Assembly: GCF_004005375.1 (NCBI RefSeq)
Contig: NZ_RZUF01000023.1
Coordinates: forward strand, 1 to 64,000
DNA from: Rheinheimera sediminis
GTDB lineage: Bacteria > Pseudomonadota > Gammaproteobacteria > Enterobacterales > Alteromonadaceae
Reading direction: 5' to 3'
DNA: 64,000 nt
Made by a program: the position numbers and the translations under genes. Below, piece by piece: positions 35,002 to 44,553 of the stretch (position 1 is the first letter of the stretch; each line of letters begins with the position of its first letter). A model generated the notes under the pieces. That model was not told where the DNA came from and ran no database searches. It worked only from the letters and a program-made list of their open reading frames with translations.

Positions 35002-36854
35002 GGCTCCAGTTCCAGCATTAAACTGCCACGCGCTGGCAGTTGCAGACTGCCGTTGGTGCTGATGCTTTTGCCAGTCAGTACATCAGTAAAACGGGCATGG
35101 GCTGGTAAGAGTTCAGCATAACGCTTTAGATCCAGAGTTTTAGCATCGGCATTTTTATTAAAAAACACCCACAGCTGTTTGTTGTCCTGATAACGCACAT
35201 AACTGTAAATACCGTCAGCCGGGCTAAAATGTTTCATCTTTCCTTGCTGTAACACAGTGTTGTTTTTACGGTAATTCGCCAGGGTTTTGATCAGTTGCTG
35301 TGCCTGTAGCTGCGCCTGGCTTAACCCCTTGCCGCTAAACGCATTCACTGCGTCCCCTGCCCAACCACCAGGGAAATCACTGCGTACTAAACCATCGTCA
35401 CGCTGTTTAGGGCTTTGCGCCAGGATTTCAGTGCCATAATACAGCTGCGGAATACGAGGTGCAGTCAGCAGGTAAATCATCGCCATCCGATACAAATCGC
35501 TGTCTTCATTCAGTAAGGAAAATATCCGTGCTGTATCGTGATTGCCTTCAAACAGCACCAGATTGCTTGGGTCCGGGTAAATCACATCGTTACCTAAAGC
35601 TTCATAAAGTTTGATCCAGCCTTTGTCCCATGATTCTTCTTCAGTCAGCGCCGCCAACAAAGCGTAATAGAGCGGAAAGTCCATCATACTGGGTGTAAAC
35701 GACTGATAACCATCAGAGTTCTGTTTGCCTTTTTGCCAATAGGACACTACAACAGGGTTAGCGCTCCACTCTTCACCGACAATATTAAAATTCGGGTATT
35801 CGCTCATCAGACGCTTCGACCACTGAGTCAGGAAATCTTTATCCGCATAAGAGTAGGTGTCTTCACGAATACCGGACAAACCAGCGTATTCCACCCACCA
35901 GATGGAGTTTTGGATCAAATAAGTCGCCAGTAGCGGATGACGCTGATTTAAATCCGGCATAGTCTCGACAAACCAGCCATCAACAAAAGCTTTGGCGTCG
36001 ACCTCTGCAGCATAAGGGTCCTGCACTGTAGTGCGGGCGTGATTGGTTGGATGGAAACTGGCGTTATAATTCAGCCAGCTTTTTTCCGGTAAATCCTTCA
36101 GCCACCAGTGATTGGAGCCTATGTGATTCAGCACTATGTCCTGGATCACGCCTATGCCCTGCTTGTTAGCCTCAAGTACAAAGTTTTTGTAACTTGCATT
36201 GCTGCCAAAACGTGGGTCTATTTTGTACAGATCCGTAGCTGCATAGCCATGATAGGAATAAGCCGGACTATTGTTTTCCGTCAGCGGCTGAGGCCAGATT
36301 TGCGTCACACCCAACTGCTGTAAATACGGCAAAGCCTGCTGCATACCGGCAATATCACCTCCATGTCGGCCGCCTGGGTTTGCTCTGTCCAGCCCTTCGC
36401 TCATGCCATTCACTTCATCGTTGGCAGGGTCAGCGTTGACGAAACGATCCGGTGTGATGAGGTAAATTAAATCTTTTTGACCAAAACCCTGGCGCTGTGC
36501 CGCCCCCTCTTTACGCGCCAACAAGCTGTAGTTATACCTTGCTACTGTTTTGCCATTTCGGCTAAAACTCAGCTCAAAACTGCCTGGTTTTACATCAGGA
36601 CTCAGTTCCAAATCGACAAACAGATAATTTGGATTTTGTACCTTCTGTACACCCAAAAGCTTCACGCCCGGATAACTCAGCGCTACCTGAGTGTGCTGAA
36701 TAGCTTTGCCATGCACCATCAGCTGCAGCTTGGGTTCTTTCATTCCAACCCACCAGAAAGCAGGTTCCAGATGTTCAATTGGACTGGCGAAAACAAGATT
36801 CGCCATCAGCGTAACACTCAGCAGTACAGCTTTGATGATATGAAAAAGCTTCAT
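34995..36854 (-). CDS. Periplasmic GH13 alpha-amylase/cyclomaltodextrinase-like enzyme
   Basis: This 619-residue protein has a signal peptide (ends near VFASP), an N-terminal beta-sandwich (EHLEPAFWWVGMKEPKLQLMV) as in cyclomaltodextrinases and neopullulanases, and a GH13 barrel. Barrel motifs are DIVLNH, GIREDTYSY with the nucleophile Asp, NIVGEEW with the acid/base Glu, and FEGNHDTAR with the third acid. A C-terminal beta-domain completes it. It cleaves alpha-1,4 links in maltodextrins or cyclodextrins in the periplasm. Its ATG overlaps the stop of the GH31 gene (ATGA), so the two enzymes are translationally coupled. Confidence 0.9.
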   Translation of the reverse strand: MKLFHIIKAVLLSVTLMANLVFASPIEHLEPAFWWVGMKEPKLQLMVHGKAIQHTQVALSYPGVKLLGVQKVQNPNYLFVDLELSPDVKPGSFELSFSRNGKTVARYNYSLLARKEGAAQRQGFGQKDLIYLITPDRFVNADPANDEVNGMSEGLDRANPGGRHGGDIAGMQQALPYLQQLGVTQIWPQPLTENNSPAYSYHGYAATDLYKIDPRFGSNASYKNFVLEANKQGIGVIQDIVLNHIGSNHWWLKDLPEKSWLNYNASFHPTNHARTTVQDPYAAEVDAKAFVDGWFVETMPDLNQRHPLLATYLIQNSIWWVEYAGLSGIREDTYSYADKDFLTQWSKRLMSEYPNFNIVGEEWSANPVVVSYWQKGKQNSDGYQSFTPSMMDFPLYYALLAALTEEESWDKGWIKLYEALGNDVIYPDPSNLVLFEGNHDTARIFSLLNEDSDLYRMAMIYLLTAPRIPQLYYGTEILAQSPKQRDDGLVRSDFPGGWAGDAVNAFSGKGLSQAQLQAQQLIKTLANYRKNNTVLQQGKMKHFSPADGIYSYVRYQDNKQLWVFFNKNADAKTLDLKRYAELLPAHARFTDVLTGKSISTNGSLQLPARGSLMLELEPQ

Positions 36855-39271
36855 TCTAATACCACCCTGGCTTTGGCCTGATCCCAGTGCAGCTTCAACA
36901 GCACTTGTTGTTTGCTGGCATCAAAATAAGCACTTCCGGCTACCAGTTCTGCTGCTGAATTGACCCAACTCAGCGCTTTACCATCCACCAGAGCGTTCAC
37001 AGGTTTCGCCATCTGATGCACAACCAGCATTGTTTCCCGCTGTTTTGGCATACCGGAGTAACCCAAACCAGTGCGGTTGAATTCAAAAGCCAAACTCTTG
37101 CCTTTTGCCGCAGCACTGAAGGTCAGCAGCTCATACTGGCCTTTGCTTAACGAATCCGGCGATTTACCATCATCTTCATACATTTGGCCTTTGGCTTGGC
37201 TGATAGATTTGTCGTGGTAATAATGCAGCTCTAACTGACGGCTGCTGTAGTCTTTCAAGCTTTGAACTACAGGCACCATAGGCACAAAAGAGCCGGCACG
37301 AACCATAACAGGCAAGGTGGTTAAATCGGTCGGTTGTTCAATAGTTTTGCCACCCTGATAGGCTTTGCCTGTCCAATAATCCAGCCAGACACCTGCAGGT
37401 AACTGCACTGGTACCGACTTCACACCTGCAGCTGTCACGGGAGTCACTAAAAAGGCATCGCCCCATAAATAACTGTCTTTATTGGCAATTAAACTGGTGT
37501 CTGCTTCATTTTCAAAAAACAGCGGCCGCATTAATGGCATACCAGTGCTGCTGTTTTGATAAGCCAAGGTGTAGTTGTAAGGTGTTAAGCGATAACGTAA
37601 CTTGACGTATTCGCGCAAAATATCTTTGGTTTCCTGGTCGTGCAACACAGGTTCAGGCGCTATTTGCTCCTGGGCGTGCGGGCGATACACAGGTTGGAAC
37701 ACACCGTATTGCAGCCAGCGGATATACATTTCTTTATCAAACACTTCGCCACCGGCAAAACCACCTAAATCCGAATGGGTATAAGCCAGACCTAACAAGC
37801 CCATTTGCAGCGCCAGTTCCACTTGCGGTTTCAAACCATCCCAGCTGCGGCTGACATCTCCTGTCCAGGGGATCATGCCAAAACGTTGTGAGCCAGCAAA
37901 ACCAGAACGCATCATAATCATAGGACGCTGCTCTGGTTGCTTGTCTAAGCGGTTCTGATACACCAGTTCAGCCCAGCGATGGCCATAGGCATTGTGAATT
38001 TCGTCCGCAGTGCCAATGCTATGAATCGCATCAGCAGGATGCACTTCAGGCTCGCCTAAATCGCCCCACCAGCCCGCTACGCCATACTCAGCCAGCTCGT
38101 TATAAATGCCTTCAAACCAGCTTGTGCCTTCTTTTGAAAACACATCAACCAGGCCTGTATTGCCGAAATAAAAATCGAAGGTTTTGGCTTTACCTGCCAG
38201 ATCAGTGGCTAGAGCTTTGGCTTGCACTGCTTCATCCCAACGTTTCGAGGTGCTTAATACAAAAGGTTCAGTGATCAGAACTGTGTTCACCCCTTTAGCT
38301 TTAAAGTCGCTGATCATGCCTTTAGGATTAGGGAAGGCTTTGTTATCCCAGGCTAAATTGCCCATATGGCCCTGAATATCTGGCCCAAACCAGTATAAAT
38401 CCAGCACTACAGCATCCAGTGGAAAGTCTTCAGCAGCAAATTTATCCACTATGGCGCGGGTTTCGGCTTCGGTACGATAACCAAAACGTGAAGCAAAATT
38501 CCCCAAAGCCCAACGGGGTGGCAATGGTTGCTTGCCTGTTACTGTCACGTACTCTTCAATCAGTTTTGGATAAGTGGGCGCAGCCATCAGAATATAAGCC
38601 GTTCGGCCCGCCACAGCTTCAAATTGCAGCACCTCTTTTTCAGTTTTGCCTAAATCAACAAAACCACTGGCGCTGTTATCAAACAACACCAGATACTTTT
38701 TACTCGACATCACAGCAGGTAAACCAAAATACATCTGCTGTGCTTCAGTGGTATAGCCGTAACTAGCTTTATTGTACAAAGGCAAACGCTGACCACGTCT
38801 GTCCATGCCCACCACCCGCTGGCCTGTGCCTAGCAGCTTTTCATCATCTTGCAGCTTAAAACGAAAACCGCGCAAAGTTTCATGAGCAAAAAAACCTTTT
38901 TCCTCGGCAAGCAGAAGTTCATTGCCACGGTAATAGCTTACAGAAAAAGGTGACTTCTTCAGCCTGGCGGTCAGATCTGCGGTTTTGAACTCCAGAATGT
39001 CATCTGCAACTGTCACCTTGCCTGCTACTCTGGCATTGTGATCGGCAATAGCAAAAGAGGGTAATTGCTTTTGTCCGTCGATTTGATAAACCACTTCTAT
39101 CGCTTCAGTGCTTTTAAAGGTCAGAAGCACCTGAAACTCATCCGTAGTCACAACCAGCTGATCATTTTGTACTATGTGACTCTGATAGTTTGCAGCTTCT
39201 GCAGGTAAGAGACTTCCGAGTAAAACCAGGCTTCCCAGCAAAAAGGAGCAAATTTTATATTGTATCGTCAT
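36851..39271 (-). CDS. Periplasmic GH31 alpha-glucosidase or alpha-transglucosylase
   Basis: This 806-residue protein (ATG 39271; an in-frame GTG lies four codons earlier) has a signal peptide ending LPAEAA. An N-terminal GH31 beta-domain and a TIM barrel follow. WWGDLGEPE carries the nucleophile Asp, WTGDVSRSW the acid/base Asp, and C-terminal beta-domains complete it. The GDLGEPE form of the nucleophile motif is shared with oligosaccharide 4-alpha-glucosyltransferases of GH31, so transfer rather than plain hydrolysis is possible. First gene of a two-gene operon with GH13. A palindromic operator lies about 145 bases upstream. Confidence 0.9.
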   Translation of the reverse strand: MTIQYKICSFLLGSLVLLGSLLPAEAANYQSHIVQNDQLVVTTDEFQVLLTFKSTEAIEVVYQIDGQKQLPSFAIADHNARVAGKVTVADDILEFKTADLTARLKKSPFSVSYYRGNELLLAEEKGFFAHETLRGFRFKLQDDEKLLGTGQRVVGMDRRGQRLPLYNKASYGYTTEAQQMYFGLPAVMSSKKYLVLFDNSASGFVDLGKTEKEVLQFEAVAGRTAYILMAAPTYPKLIEEYVTVTGKQPLPPRWALGNFASRFGYRTEAETRAIVDKFAAEDFPLDAVVLDLYWFGPDIQGHMGNLAWDNKAFPNPKGMISDFKAKGVNTVLITEPFVLSTSKRWDEAVQAKALATDLAGKAKTFDFYFGNTGLVDVFSKEGTSWFEGIYNELAEYGVAGWWGDLGEPEVHPADAIHSIGTADEIHNAYGHRWAELVYQNRLDKQPEQRPMIMMRSGFAGSQRFGMIPWTGDVSRSWDGLKPQVELALQMGLLGLAYTHSDLGGFAGGEVFDKEMYIRWLQYGVFQPVYRPHAQEQIAPEPVLHDQETKDILREYVKLRYRLTPYNYTLAYQNSSTGMPLMRPLFFENEADTSLIANKDSYLWGDAFLVTPVTAAGVKSVPVQLPAGVWLDYWTGKAYQGGKTIEQPTDLTTLPVMVRAGSFVPMVPVVQSLKDYSSRQLELHYYHDKSISQAKGQMYEDDGKSPDSLSKGQYELLTFSAAAKGKSLAFEFNRTGLGYSGMPKQRETMLVVHQMAKPVNALVDGKALSWVNSAAELVAGSAYFDASKQQVLLKLHWDQAKARVVLE

Positions 39272-39414
39272 AGTATGCCGCACTCACTTTTAACAAAAAA
39301 AAACAAATCAATTTTCATTTTGACAGCGAAAAAACCTGTTGTTGCCTTAGACAAAGCATCACAAGCATGCCACAACTTAGTGCAAAAATTTCAGATCCGC
39401 TGGTCAGCGGACTG

Positions 39415-39430
39415 CTGCATACGTATGCAG
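39415..39430. promoter_or_regulatory. Palindromic operator, TGCATACGTATGCA variant (site 2)
   Basis: CTGCATACGTATGCAG is a perfect 16-bp palindrome on the GH31 side of the divergent region 39272-39712. It shares the ATACGTAT centre with the other three sites and differs by one symmetric base. It probably controls the GH31-GH13 operon. Confidence 0.65.
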
Positions 39431-39576
39431 TGATTCCATTCAAGATAGCTCAGTACTCATTATCCAGATTAATTTTTAGCACCCACTTATTTTTCAGAGA
39501 AAACAATACAAACACTGCAAATGCACCAATTTGGAGCTATGAATTGCTAATTGCCTCATGAATGTGCACTTTAGAA

Positions 39577-39598
39577 AACATGAATACGTATTCATGTT
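39577..39598. promoter_or_regulatory. Palindromic operator, TGAATACGTATTCA type (site 3)
   Basis: A perfect 22-bp palindrome with core TGAATACGTATTCA lies about 115 bases upstream of the TonB-dependent receptor start. It is the longest of the four sites. No gene is present in the rest of 39272-39712. Confidence 0.75.
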
Positions 39599-39712
39599 GA
39601 GATGTGACTCGAACAAGTTTAATAAGCTAATGGGCTAACACCATAGTGCAAAAGCGCAGACCAAACCATAGCGTCAGAAGCACATAAAAAAACAACACAC
39701 CGGGGATAAGGA

Positions 39713-42460
39713 ATGAAGAATTTCAAACTCAATATGCTGACCATAGCGTTAGTAGCTGCAGGAGCGAGTTCAGTTGCTATTGCACAAGAGACTCAGTCAA
39801 CAGAAGCGCAAAATCAAGTTCAAGATCAAGTCGAAGTGATCGAAGTTCGTGGTATCCGTCGCAGTTTGCAACAATCTCAGGCTTTAAAAATGGAATCAAC
39901 ATCTATTGTTGAAGCCGTATCAGCTGAAGAAATAGGTAAACTGCCTGATATGAGTATTGCAGAATCTTTAGCTCGCTTACCAGGCTTGGCAGCTCAACGC
40001 CTCGACGGCCGCGCTAACGTAGTTTCAGTGCGTGGTTTAGCTCCAGATTTCACCACTGCCACCCTCAATGGCCGTGAACAGGTTACAGTAGGCGATAACC
40101 GTGGTGTTGAATTCGATCAATACCCATCTGAAATGATGAGCAACGTTGTCGTTTATAAAACTCCGGATGCTTCAGTGATGGCGCAAGCCATTGGTGGCAC
40201 CATCGACATGCAAACTATCCGCCCATTAGCTCATGGTGAGCAAACTATGGTCGTCAACTTGCGTGGGGAGCGAAACTCATTAGGCTCACTCAATCCGGAC
40301 GGCACAGAAAATGGCTACCGTGGCAGCTTTTCTTATATAGACCAGTTTTTAGATGACACTGTAGGTATAGCTTTCGGTTATGCAAAAATGGTTTCTCCAA
40401 ACCAGGAAGAACGTTGGAATGCTTGGGGTTACACTGGTTCCGGTGATGATAATATTTCTATAGGCGGTGCAAAACCCTTCGTACGTTCAAGCGAACTGGA
40501 GCGGGATGGTTGGTTAGGTATTGTCGAATACAAACCAAACGAAGCAGTCACCACTATGGTCGATGTTTACTATTCGAAATTCAACGACACTCAGTTGTTG
40601 CGTGGTATTGAATTACCTTTCATTTGGGGTCCTCAGGGCAATACCTTACAACCTGGTTACACCAGCGATAATGGGTTAGTGACCAAAGGTGTTTATAACG
40701 ACGTTGAAGTCGTGATGCGTAACGATGTCAATATGCGTGATGCGGACACTATTGCTATTGGCTGGAATACTGAAGCGCAGTTAACAGACCTGTGGTCTGT
40801 TGAGACGGACCTGAGCTATTCAAAAGCAGATCGCACAGATTTTGGTTTAGAAAGCTACAGCGGCAGTGGTCGCGGCTATCAAAACGGTGTTGCAGACAAC
40901 ATTGCCTTTGAATATACCGCTGATGGCTCAATGCGTTTTACCCCTACATTGGATTACTCAGACACAGACATTATGAAATTAGGCGGCCCTTTAAGCTGGG
41001 GTAACGGCTTGACTGTGGCTGGTAATGCACAGGATGGCTTTATCAACACGCCTCATGTTGAAGATGAACTGTCCGCCGTGCGTTTGACAGCAAAAAGGGT
41101 ATTTGAGCAAGGCTCTATCAGTTCTGTTGAATTTGGTATCAACAGCAGCACCCGAGAGAAATCAAAACGTGATACAGGTTTATATCTGACTCTTAAAGAT
41201 TACCCGGCAGACGTTGCTGTACCTGCCAACTACCGTTTACCCGATGTATCGCTGGACTTTATCGGCATGGGTAACATGCTGGCATACAATTCACTGGCTT
41301 TATATCGTGACGGTTTCTATAACGAAACCAATGATGCGTTAAATGATACTGGCCGGGTGCAAAACAACTGGGATATCACAGAAAAAGTTTTAACACCTTA
41401 TGCAAAAGCCAATGTTGAAAGCGAAGTAAGAGGGATCCCTGTTAAAGGCAACTTTGGTCTGCAGGCCGTGCACACTGACCAGTCTTCTAGTGGTTTTGCC
41501 ACTACAAAAGATAGCGCAGGTTATGTCGTAGCCACACCGGTAAGTGGTGGCGATAAATACTGGGAAATGCTACCTAGCTTCAACTTTGGTTTTGAAGTAG
41601 CAGATGAGCAGGTTGTTCGTGTCGCAGCTGCACGCACCCTGGCCCGCGCACGCATGGACCGTATGAATGCCAGTAACGGTTACAACTACGACATCACCCG
41701 AGCGCAAAATACTGATATCAACGCCTCCCCCTGGAGTGCAAGCGGCAGTAACCCGGCTTTACGTCCATGGATGGCTCGCCAGTACGATCTGAGTTACGAA
41801 ACTTATTTTGGTGATGATGGTTACTTTGCTGCAGCTGTCTTCTACAAAGATCTGGAAAACTACATCTTTAATGAACAGCAGCTCTATGACTTCACAGGTT
41901 TACCTGTGACAGGGGCTGAGCCTAACTTACGTCAGGGTTATATCAGCACACCTAAAAATGGCAACGGTGGCCATGTTCAGGGTCTGGAATTAACCTTGTC
42001 AGTGACGGGCCAAATGCTGCATCAATCTCTGACAGGTTTTGGCGCTATTTTGAGCGGCTCATACACGGACAGTGAAGTAAAAGAGAATGCCAGCAGCGCA
42101 CCAACTGCTTTACCGGGCTTATCGGAAAAAGTTGTGAATGCGACGCTGTATTATGAGAATTCAGGCTTTGAGGTTCGCACCAGTGCCCGCTACCGTTCAG
42201 ATTTCCTGGGCGAAGTGACGGGTATCAGTCTGACTCGTCAGACGGTAAGCGTACAAGCTGAAACTGTGATCGACGCTCAAATCGGCTATGATTTCTCGGA
42301 ATCCAATATTGAAAGTTTGGAAGGTTTATCTGTATTGTTCCAGGTGAGTAACCTGAACAACGAACCTTTCGTGACCTACCAGAATGGTGATAGTCGTCAG
42401 GTACGCGACTTCCAAAACTACGGTCGCAACTTTATGTTAGGCATCAGCTATAAGCTGTAA
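39713..42460 (+). CDS. TonB-dependent receptor, probably for maltodextrins
   Basis: This 915-residue outer-membrane receptor has a signal peptide ending VAIAQ and a TonB-box-like VEVIEVRGIRRSL. The plug domain (VVEAVSAEEIGKLPDMSIAESLARLPGL type) carries VSVRGLAPDFTTATLNGREQ. A 22-strand barrel ends in FMLGISYKL. This plug variety is typical of carbohydrate receptors of Caulobacter, Xanthomonas and Alteromonadales, including maltodextrin receptors. Its operator, the amylolytic genes divergent from it and the halogenase-like gene behind it fit starch-oligosaccharide uptake. Ribosome site GGGGATAAGG precedes the ATG. Confidence 0.9.
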   Translation: MKNFKLNMLTIALVAAGASSVAIAQETQSTEAQNQVQDQVEVIEVRGIRRSLQQSQALKMESTSIVEAVSAEEIGKLPDMSIAESLARLPGLAAQRLDGRANVVSVRGLAPDFTTATLNGREQVTVGDNRGVEFDQYPSEMMSNVVVYKTPDASVMAQAIGGTIDMQTIRPLAHGEQTMVVNLRGERNSLGSLNPDGTENGYRGSFSYIDQFLDDTVGIAFGYAKMVSPNQEERWNAWGYTGSGDDNISIGGAKPFVRSSELERDGWLGIVEYKPNEAVTTMVDVYYSKFNDTQLLRGIELPFIWGPQGNTLQPGYTSDNGLVTKGVYNDVEVVMRNDVNMRDADTIAIGWNTEAQLTDLWSVETDLSYSKADRTDFGLESYSGSGRGYQNGVADNIAFEYTADGSMRFTPTLDYSDTDIMKLGGPLSWGNGLTVAGNAQDGFINTPHVEDELSAVRLTAKRVFEQGSISSVEFGINSSTREKSKRDTGLYLTLKDYPADVAVPANYRLPDVSLDFIGMGNMLAYNSLALYRDGFYNETNDALNDTGRVQNNWDITEKVLTPYAKANVESEVRGIPVKGNFGLQAVHTDQSSSGFATTKDSAGYVVATPVSGGDKYWEMLPSFNFGFEVADEQVVRVAAARTLARARMDRMNASNGYNYDITRAQNTDINASPWSASGSNPALRPWMARQYDLSYETYFGDDGYFAAAVFYKDLENYIFNEQQLYDFTGLPVTGAEPNLRQGYISTPKNGNGGHVQGLELTLSVTGQMLHQSLTGFGAILSGSYTDSEVKENASSAPTALPGLSEKVVNATLYYENSGFEVRTSARYRSDFLGEVTGISLTRQTVSVQAETVIDAQIGYDFSESNIESLEGLSVLFQVSNLNNEPFVTYQNGDSRQVRDFQNYGRNFMLGISYKL

Positions 42461-42481
42461 GCAATAACAAAACTGCCGAAG

Positions 42482-42520
42482 AGGCCCCTGCTGCTGTATC
42501 TTGGCTCAGGGGCCTTTTTT
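42482..42520 (+). terminator. Intrinsic terminator between receptor and halogenase-like gene
   Basis: AGGCCCCTG (42482-42490) pairs with CAGGGGCCT (42507-42515), followed by six T in all. It lies between two co-directional genes, so the downstream gene is probably expressed by partial read-through at a lower level. Confidence 0.8.
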
Positions 42521-42536
42521 ATATCTGGAGATATAC

Positions 42537-44036
42537 ATGCCTACACCAATACGACATTTGGTTATAGCCGGAGGAGGAGCTGCCGGCTGGATGACTGCAG
42601 CTATGTTGTCCAAACTTTTTCCCCATCATTTGCAAATCACGCTGGTTGAATCTGAAGAGATTGGTATTGTTGGTGTGGGCGAAGCCACAATACCGCCGAT
42701 CTTATTATTTAATCAGGCTTTAGGCATTACAGAAGCCGATTTTATTCGAGCAACTCAAGGGACCTTTAAACTAGGGATCCAATTTGAAAACTGGGGTCAG
42801 CAGGGTGATAAGTATATGCATGCCTTTGGTGATATTGGCAAAGACTTAGGGCTGACCAGCTTTCATCATTTCTGGCTAAGGGCGCAACAGCAAGGGGTCA
42901 CTGATAGTTACTGGGACTATTCTCCTTGCTATCAGGCTGCACGCCGCAATAAATTTGCACCACTACACCAACTCCCCGGCACACCATTTAAACAGTTAAG
43001 TTACGCCTATCATTTTGATGCTTCGCTTTATGCTGCCACCTTAAGAAGACTGAGCGAACAGCAAGGCGTTACACGTATTGAAGGAAAAATTGCCTCTGTC
43101 ACCCAGCATCAAACCAGCGGCGATATCCAGACATTGGTGATGGAAAACGGACAAGTCATTCAGGGCGATTTATTTATTGATTGTTCAGGATTCAAAGCAT
43201 TGTTGGCAGAGCAAACTCTCAAAACAGGCTATGAAGACTGGTCGCGCTGGCTGCCATGTAACAGAGCATTGGCGGTGCCAAGTGCAAACTGCAGCGCTGC
43301 TGTCCCTTATACCAGAGCTATAGCACATCAGACTGGCTGGCAATGGCGTATTCCACTGCAGCACCGCACTGGGAATGGTGTGGTGTATTGCAGTGACTTT
43401 CTATCCGATGAGTCAGCACAACAGCATTTACTGAGCAATTTAGAAGGGAAGGCTCTGGCCGTGCCACGTCCAATACGTTTTACCACTGGACGACGCAAAC
43501 AGCAGTGGCATAAAAACTGTATTTCGTTAGGCCTTGCCAGCGGTTTTCTTGAGCCGCTGGAGTCCACCAGTTTGCATTTAATTCAATCAGGAATTATCCG
43601 GCTGGCAAAGCTGTTTCCATCAACAACAGACTATGCCAGCCAGCGCGACCAATACAACCGACAGTCTGTCACAGAGTTTGAGCAAATTCGGGATTTTATT
43701 ATTCTGCATTACCACCAGACGCAAAGAGATGATAGCGAGTTCTGGCGCTACTGCCGCACTATGAGTATCCCTGACAGCCTTAGCCACAAAATGGAGCTGT
43801 TTCGTCAAAGTGCGGTAGTGCAACGTGAGCAGGATGATCTGTTCAGTGAAGTGGCATGGCAACAAGTGATGCTGGGACAAAACTTAAAACCTCAGTATTA
43901 TCATCCGCTTGCCAATCAGGTACCAGCAGAGAAACTCCAGCAGTTTATGACTGATTTGAAACTGATAGTGGCAGACATTGTCGGCAAACTACCTAGCCAT
44001 CAGGCCAGTATTGAGCAGTTACTTGCCAGAGCCTGA
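42537..44036 (+). CDS. Flavin-dependent tryptophan-halogenase family protein
   Basis: This 499-residue protein has an FAD-binding GGGAAG near residues 12-17, the active-site lysine K78 in GTFKLGIQFENW, the WxWxIP signature (GWQWRIP) and the substrate-side GFLEPLESTSLHL segment. All hallmarks of PrnA-type halogenases are kept. ATG 42537 follows GGAG; a TTG 36 bases earlier lies in the terminator stem. Members beside TonB-dependent receptors are widespread in sugar-utilisation loci. No secondary-metabolite genes are present here, so its true substrate is open. Own terminator follows. Confidence 0.88.
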   Translation: MPTPIRHLVIAGGGAAGWMTAAMLSKLFPHHLQITLVESEEIGIVGVGEATIPPILLFNQALGITEADFIRATQGTFKLGIQFENWGQQGDKYMHAFGDIGKDLGLTSFHHFWLRAQQQGVTDSYWDYSPCYQAARRNKFAPLHQLPGTPFKQLSYAYHFDASLYAATLRRLSEQQGVTRIEGKIASVTQHQTSGDIQTLVMENGQVIQGDLFIDCSGFKALLAEQTLKTGYEDWSRWLPCNRALAVPSANCSAAVPYTRAIAHQTGWQWRIPLQHRTGNGVVYCSDFLSDESAQQHLLSNLEGKALAVPRPIRFTTGRRKQQWHKNCISLGLASGFLEPLESTSLHLIQSGIIRLAKLFPSTTDYASQRDQYNRQSVTEFEQIRDFIILHYHQTQRDDSEFWRYCRTMSIPDSLSHKMELFRQSAVVQREQDDLFSEVAWQQVMLGQNLKPQYYHPLANQVPAEKLQQFMTDLKLIVADIVGKLPSHQASIEQLLARA

Positions 44037-44072
44037 AAAATACACTCTCAGTGCAGCGTTCGACTCAATAAC

Positions 44073-44100
44073 AAACCCGCTTTTCGCGGGCTTTGTTTTT
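44073..44100 (+). terminator. Intrinsic terminator of the halogenase-like gene
   Basis: CCCGC (44076-44080), loop TTTTC, GCGGG (44086-44090), then CTTTGTTTTT. Bases 44101-44272 beyond it contain no recognisable gene. Confidence 0.8.
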
Positions 44101-44272
44101 CAGATGGCAAGCGACGTCTTCATCCGACCTCAAATACCCAAGGTTGCTGATAATCAAACTGGCGCAGTTGCATACTCACTGTGCGGGATACGTAGCGCTA
44201 CAGGGTCTTGACTAGGGTATTGGTATGGAAGTAATGAAAGGATAGGAACTGATACTGTGATAATTATCCTGA

Positions 44273-44494
44273 TGAACTCGGGATAAGCCGCGCCACTGAA
44301 TAGGCATCTTTTTACGCCTCTCTGCGTTGCTCTGTCTAGCCATAGCTTGCGATGGCGTACGACAAAGCGCCTTGAGATCCATAAAAATCTGCACATTCAG
44401 TCAGAAAAGAGTTTTGCTTTTTGAAAAGATACTTTTACTTCTCTGATTTTATTGATTAAATCAACAGAGGTCGACACTCGTTATCCCGAGTTCA
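44273..44494 (-). mobile_element. 222-bp MITE-like element, copy 2
   Basis: Perfect 14-bp terminal inverted repeats TGAACTCGGGATAA (44273-44286) and TTATCCCGAGTTCA (44481-44494) bound a body nearly identical, in reverse complement, to 20135-20356. The intact termini make this the better-preserved copy. It lies between the terminators of two convergent operons. No clear target duplication was found. Confidence 0.85.
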
Positions 44495-44504
44495 GGTTAA
44501 ATAA

Positions 44505-44539
44505 AGGTCTGATGCCCGTGAAGAAAAGGCATCAGACCT
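44505..44539 (-). terminator. Intrinsic terminator of the pullulanase gene
   Basis: AGGTCTGATGCC (44505-44516) and GGCATCAGACCT (44528-44539) form a perfect 12-bp stem. On the minus strand TTTATTT follows. It abuts the MITE. Confidence 0.8.
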
Positions 44540-44553
44540 GACTTTGTAGTTAA

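Noticed and set aside
44212-44396. Short open frames beginning MDLKALCRTP and similar.
   Set aside because: They lie inside the MITE copies and only reflect its sequence.
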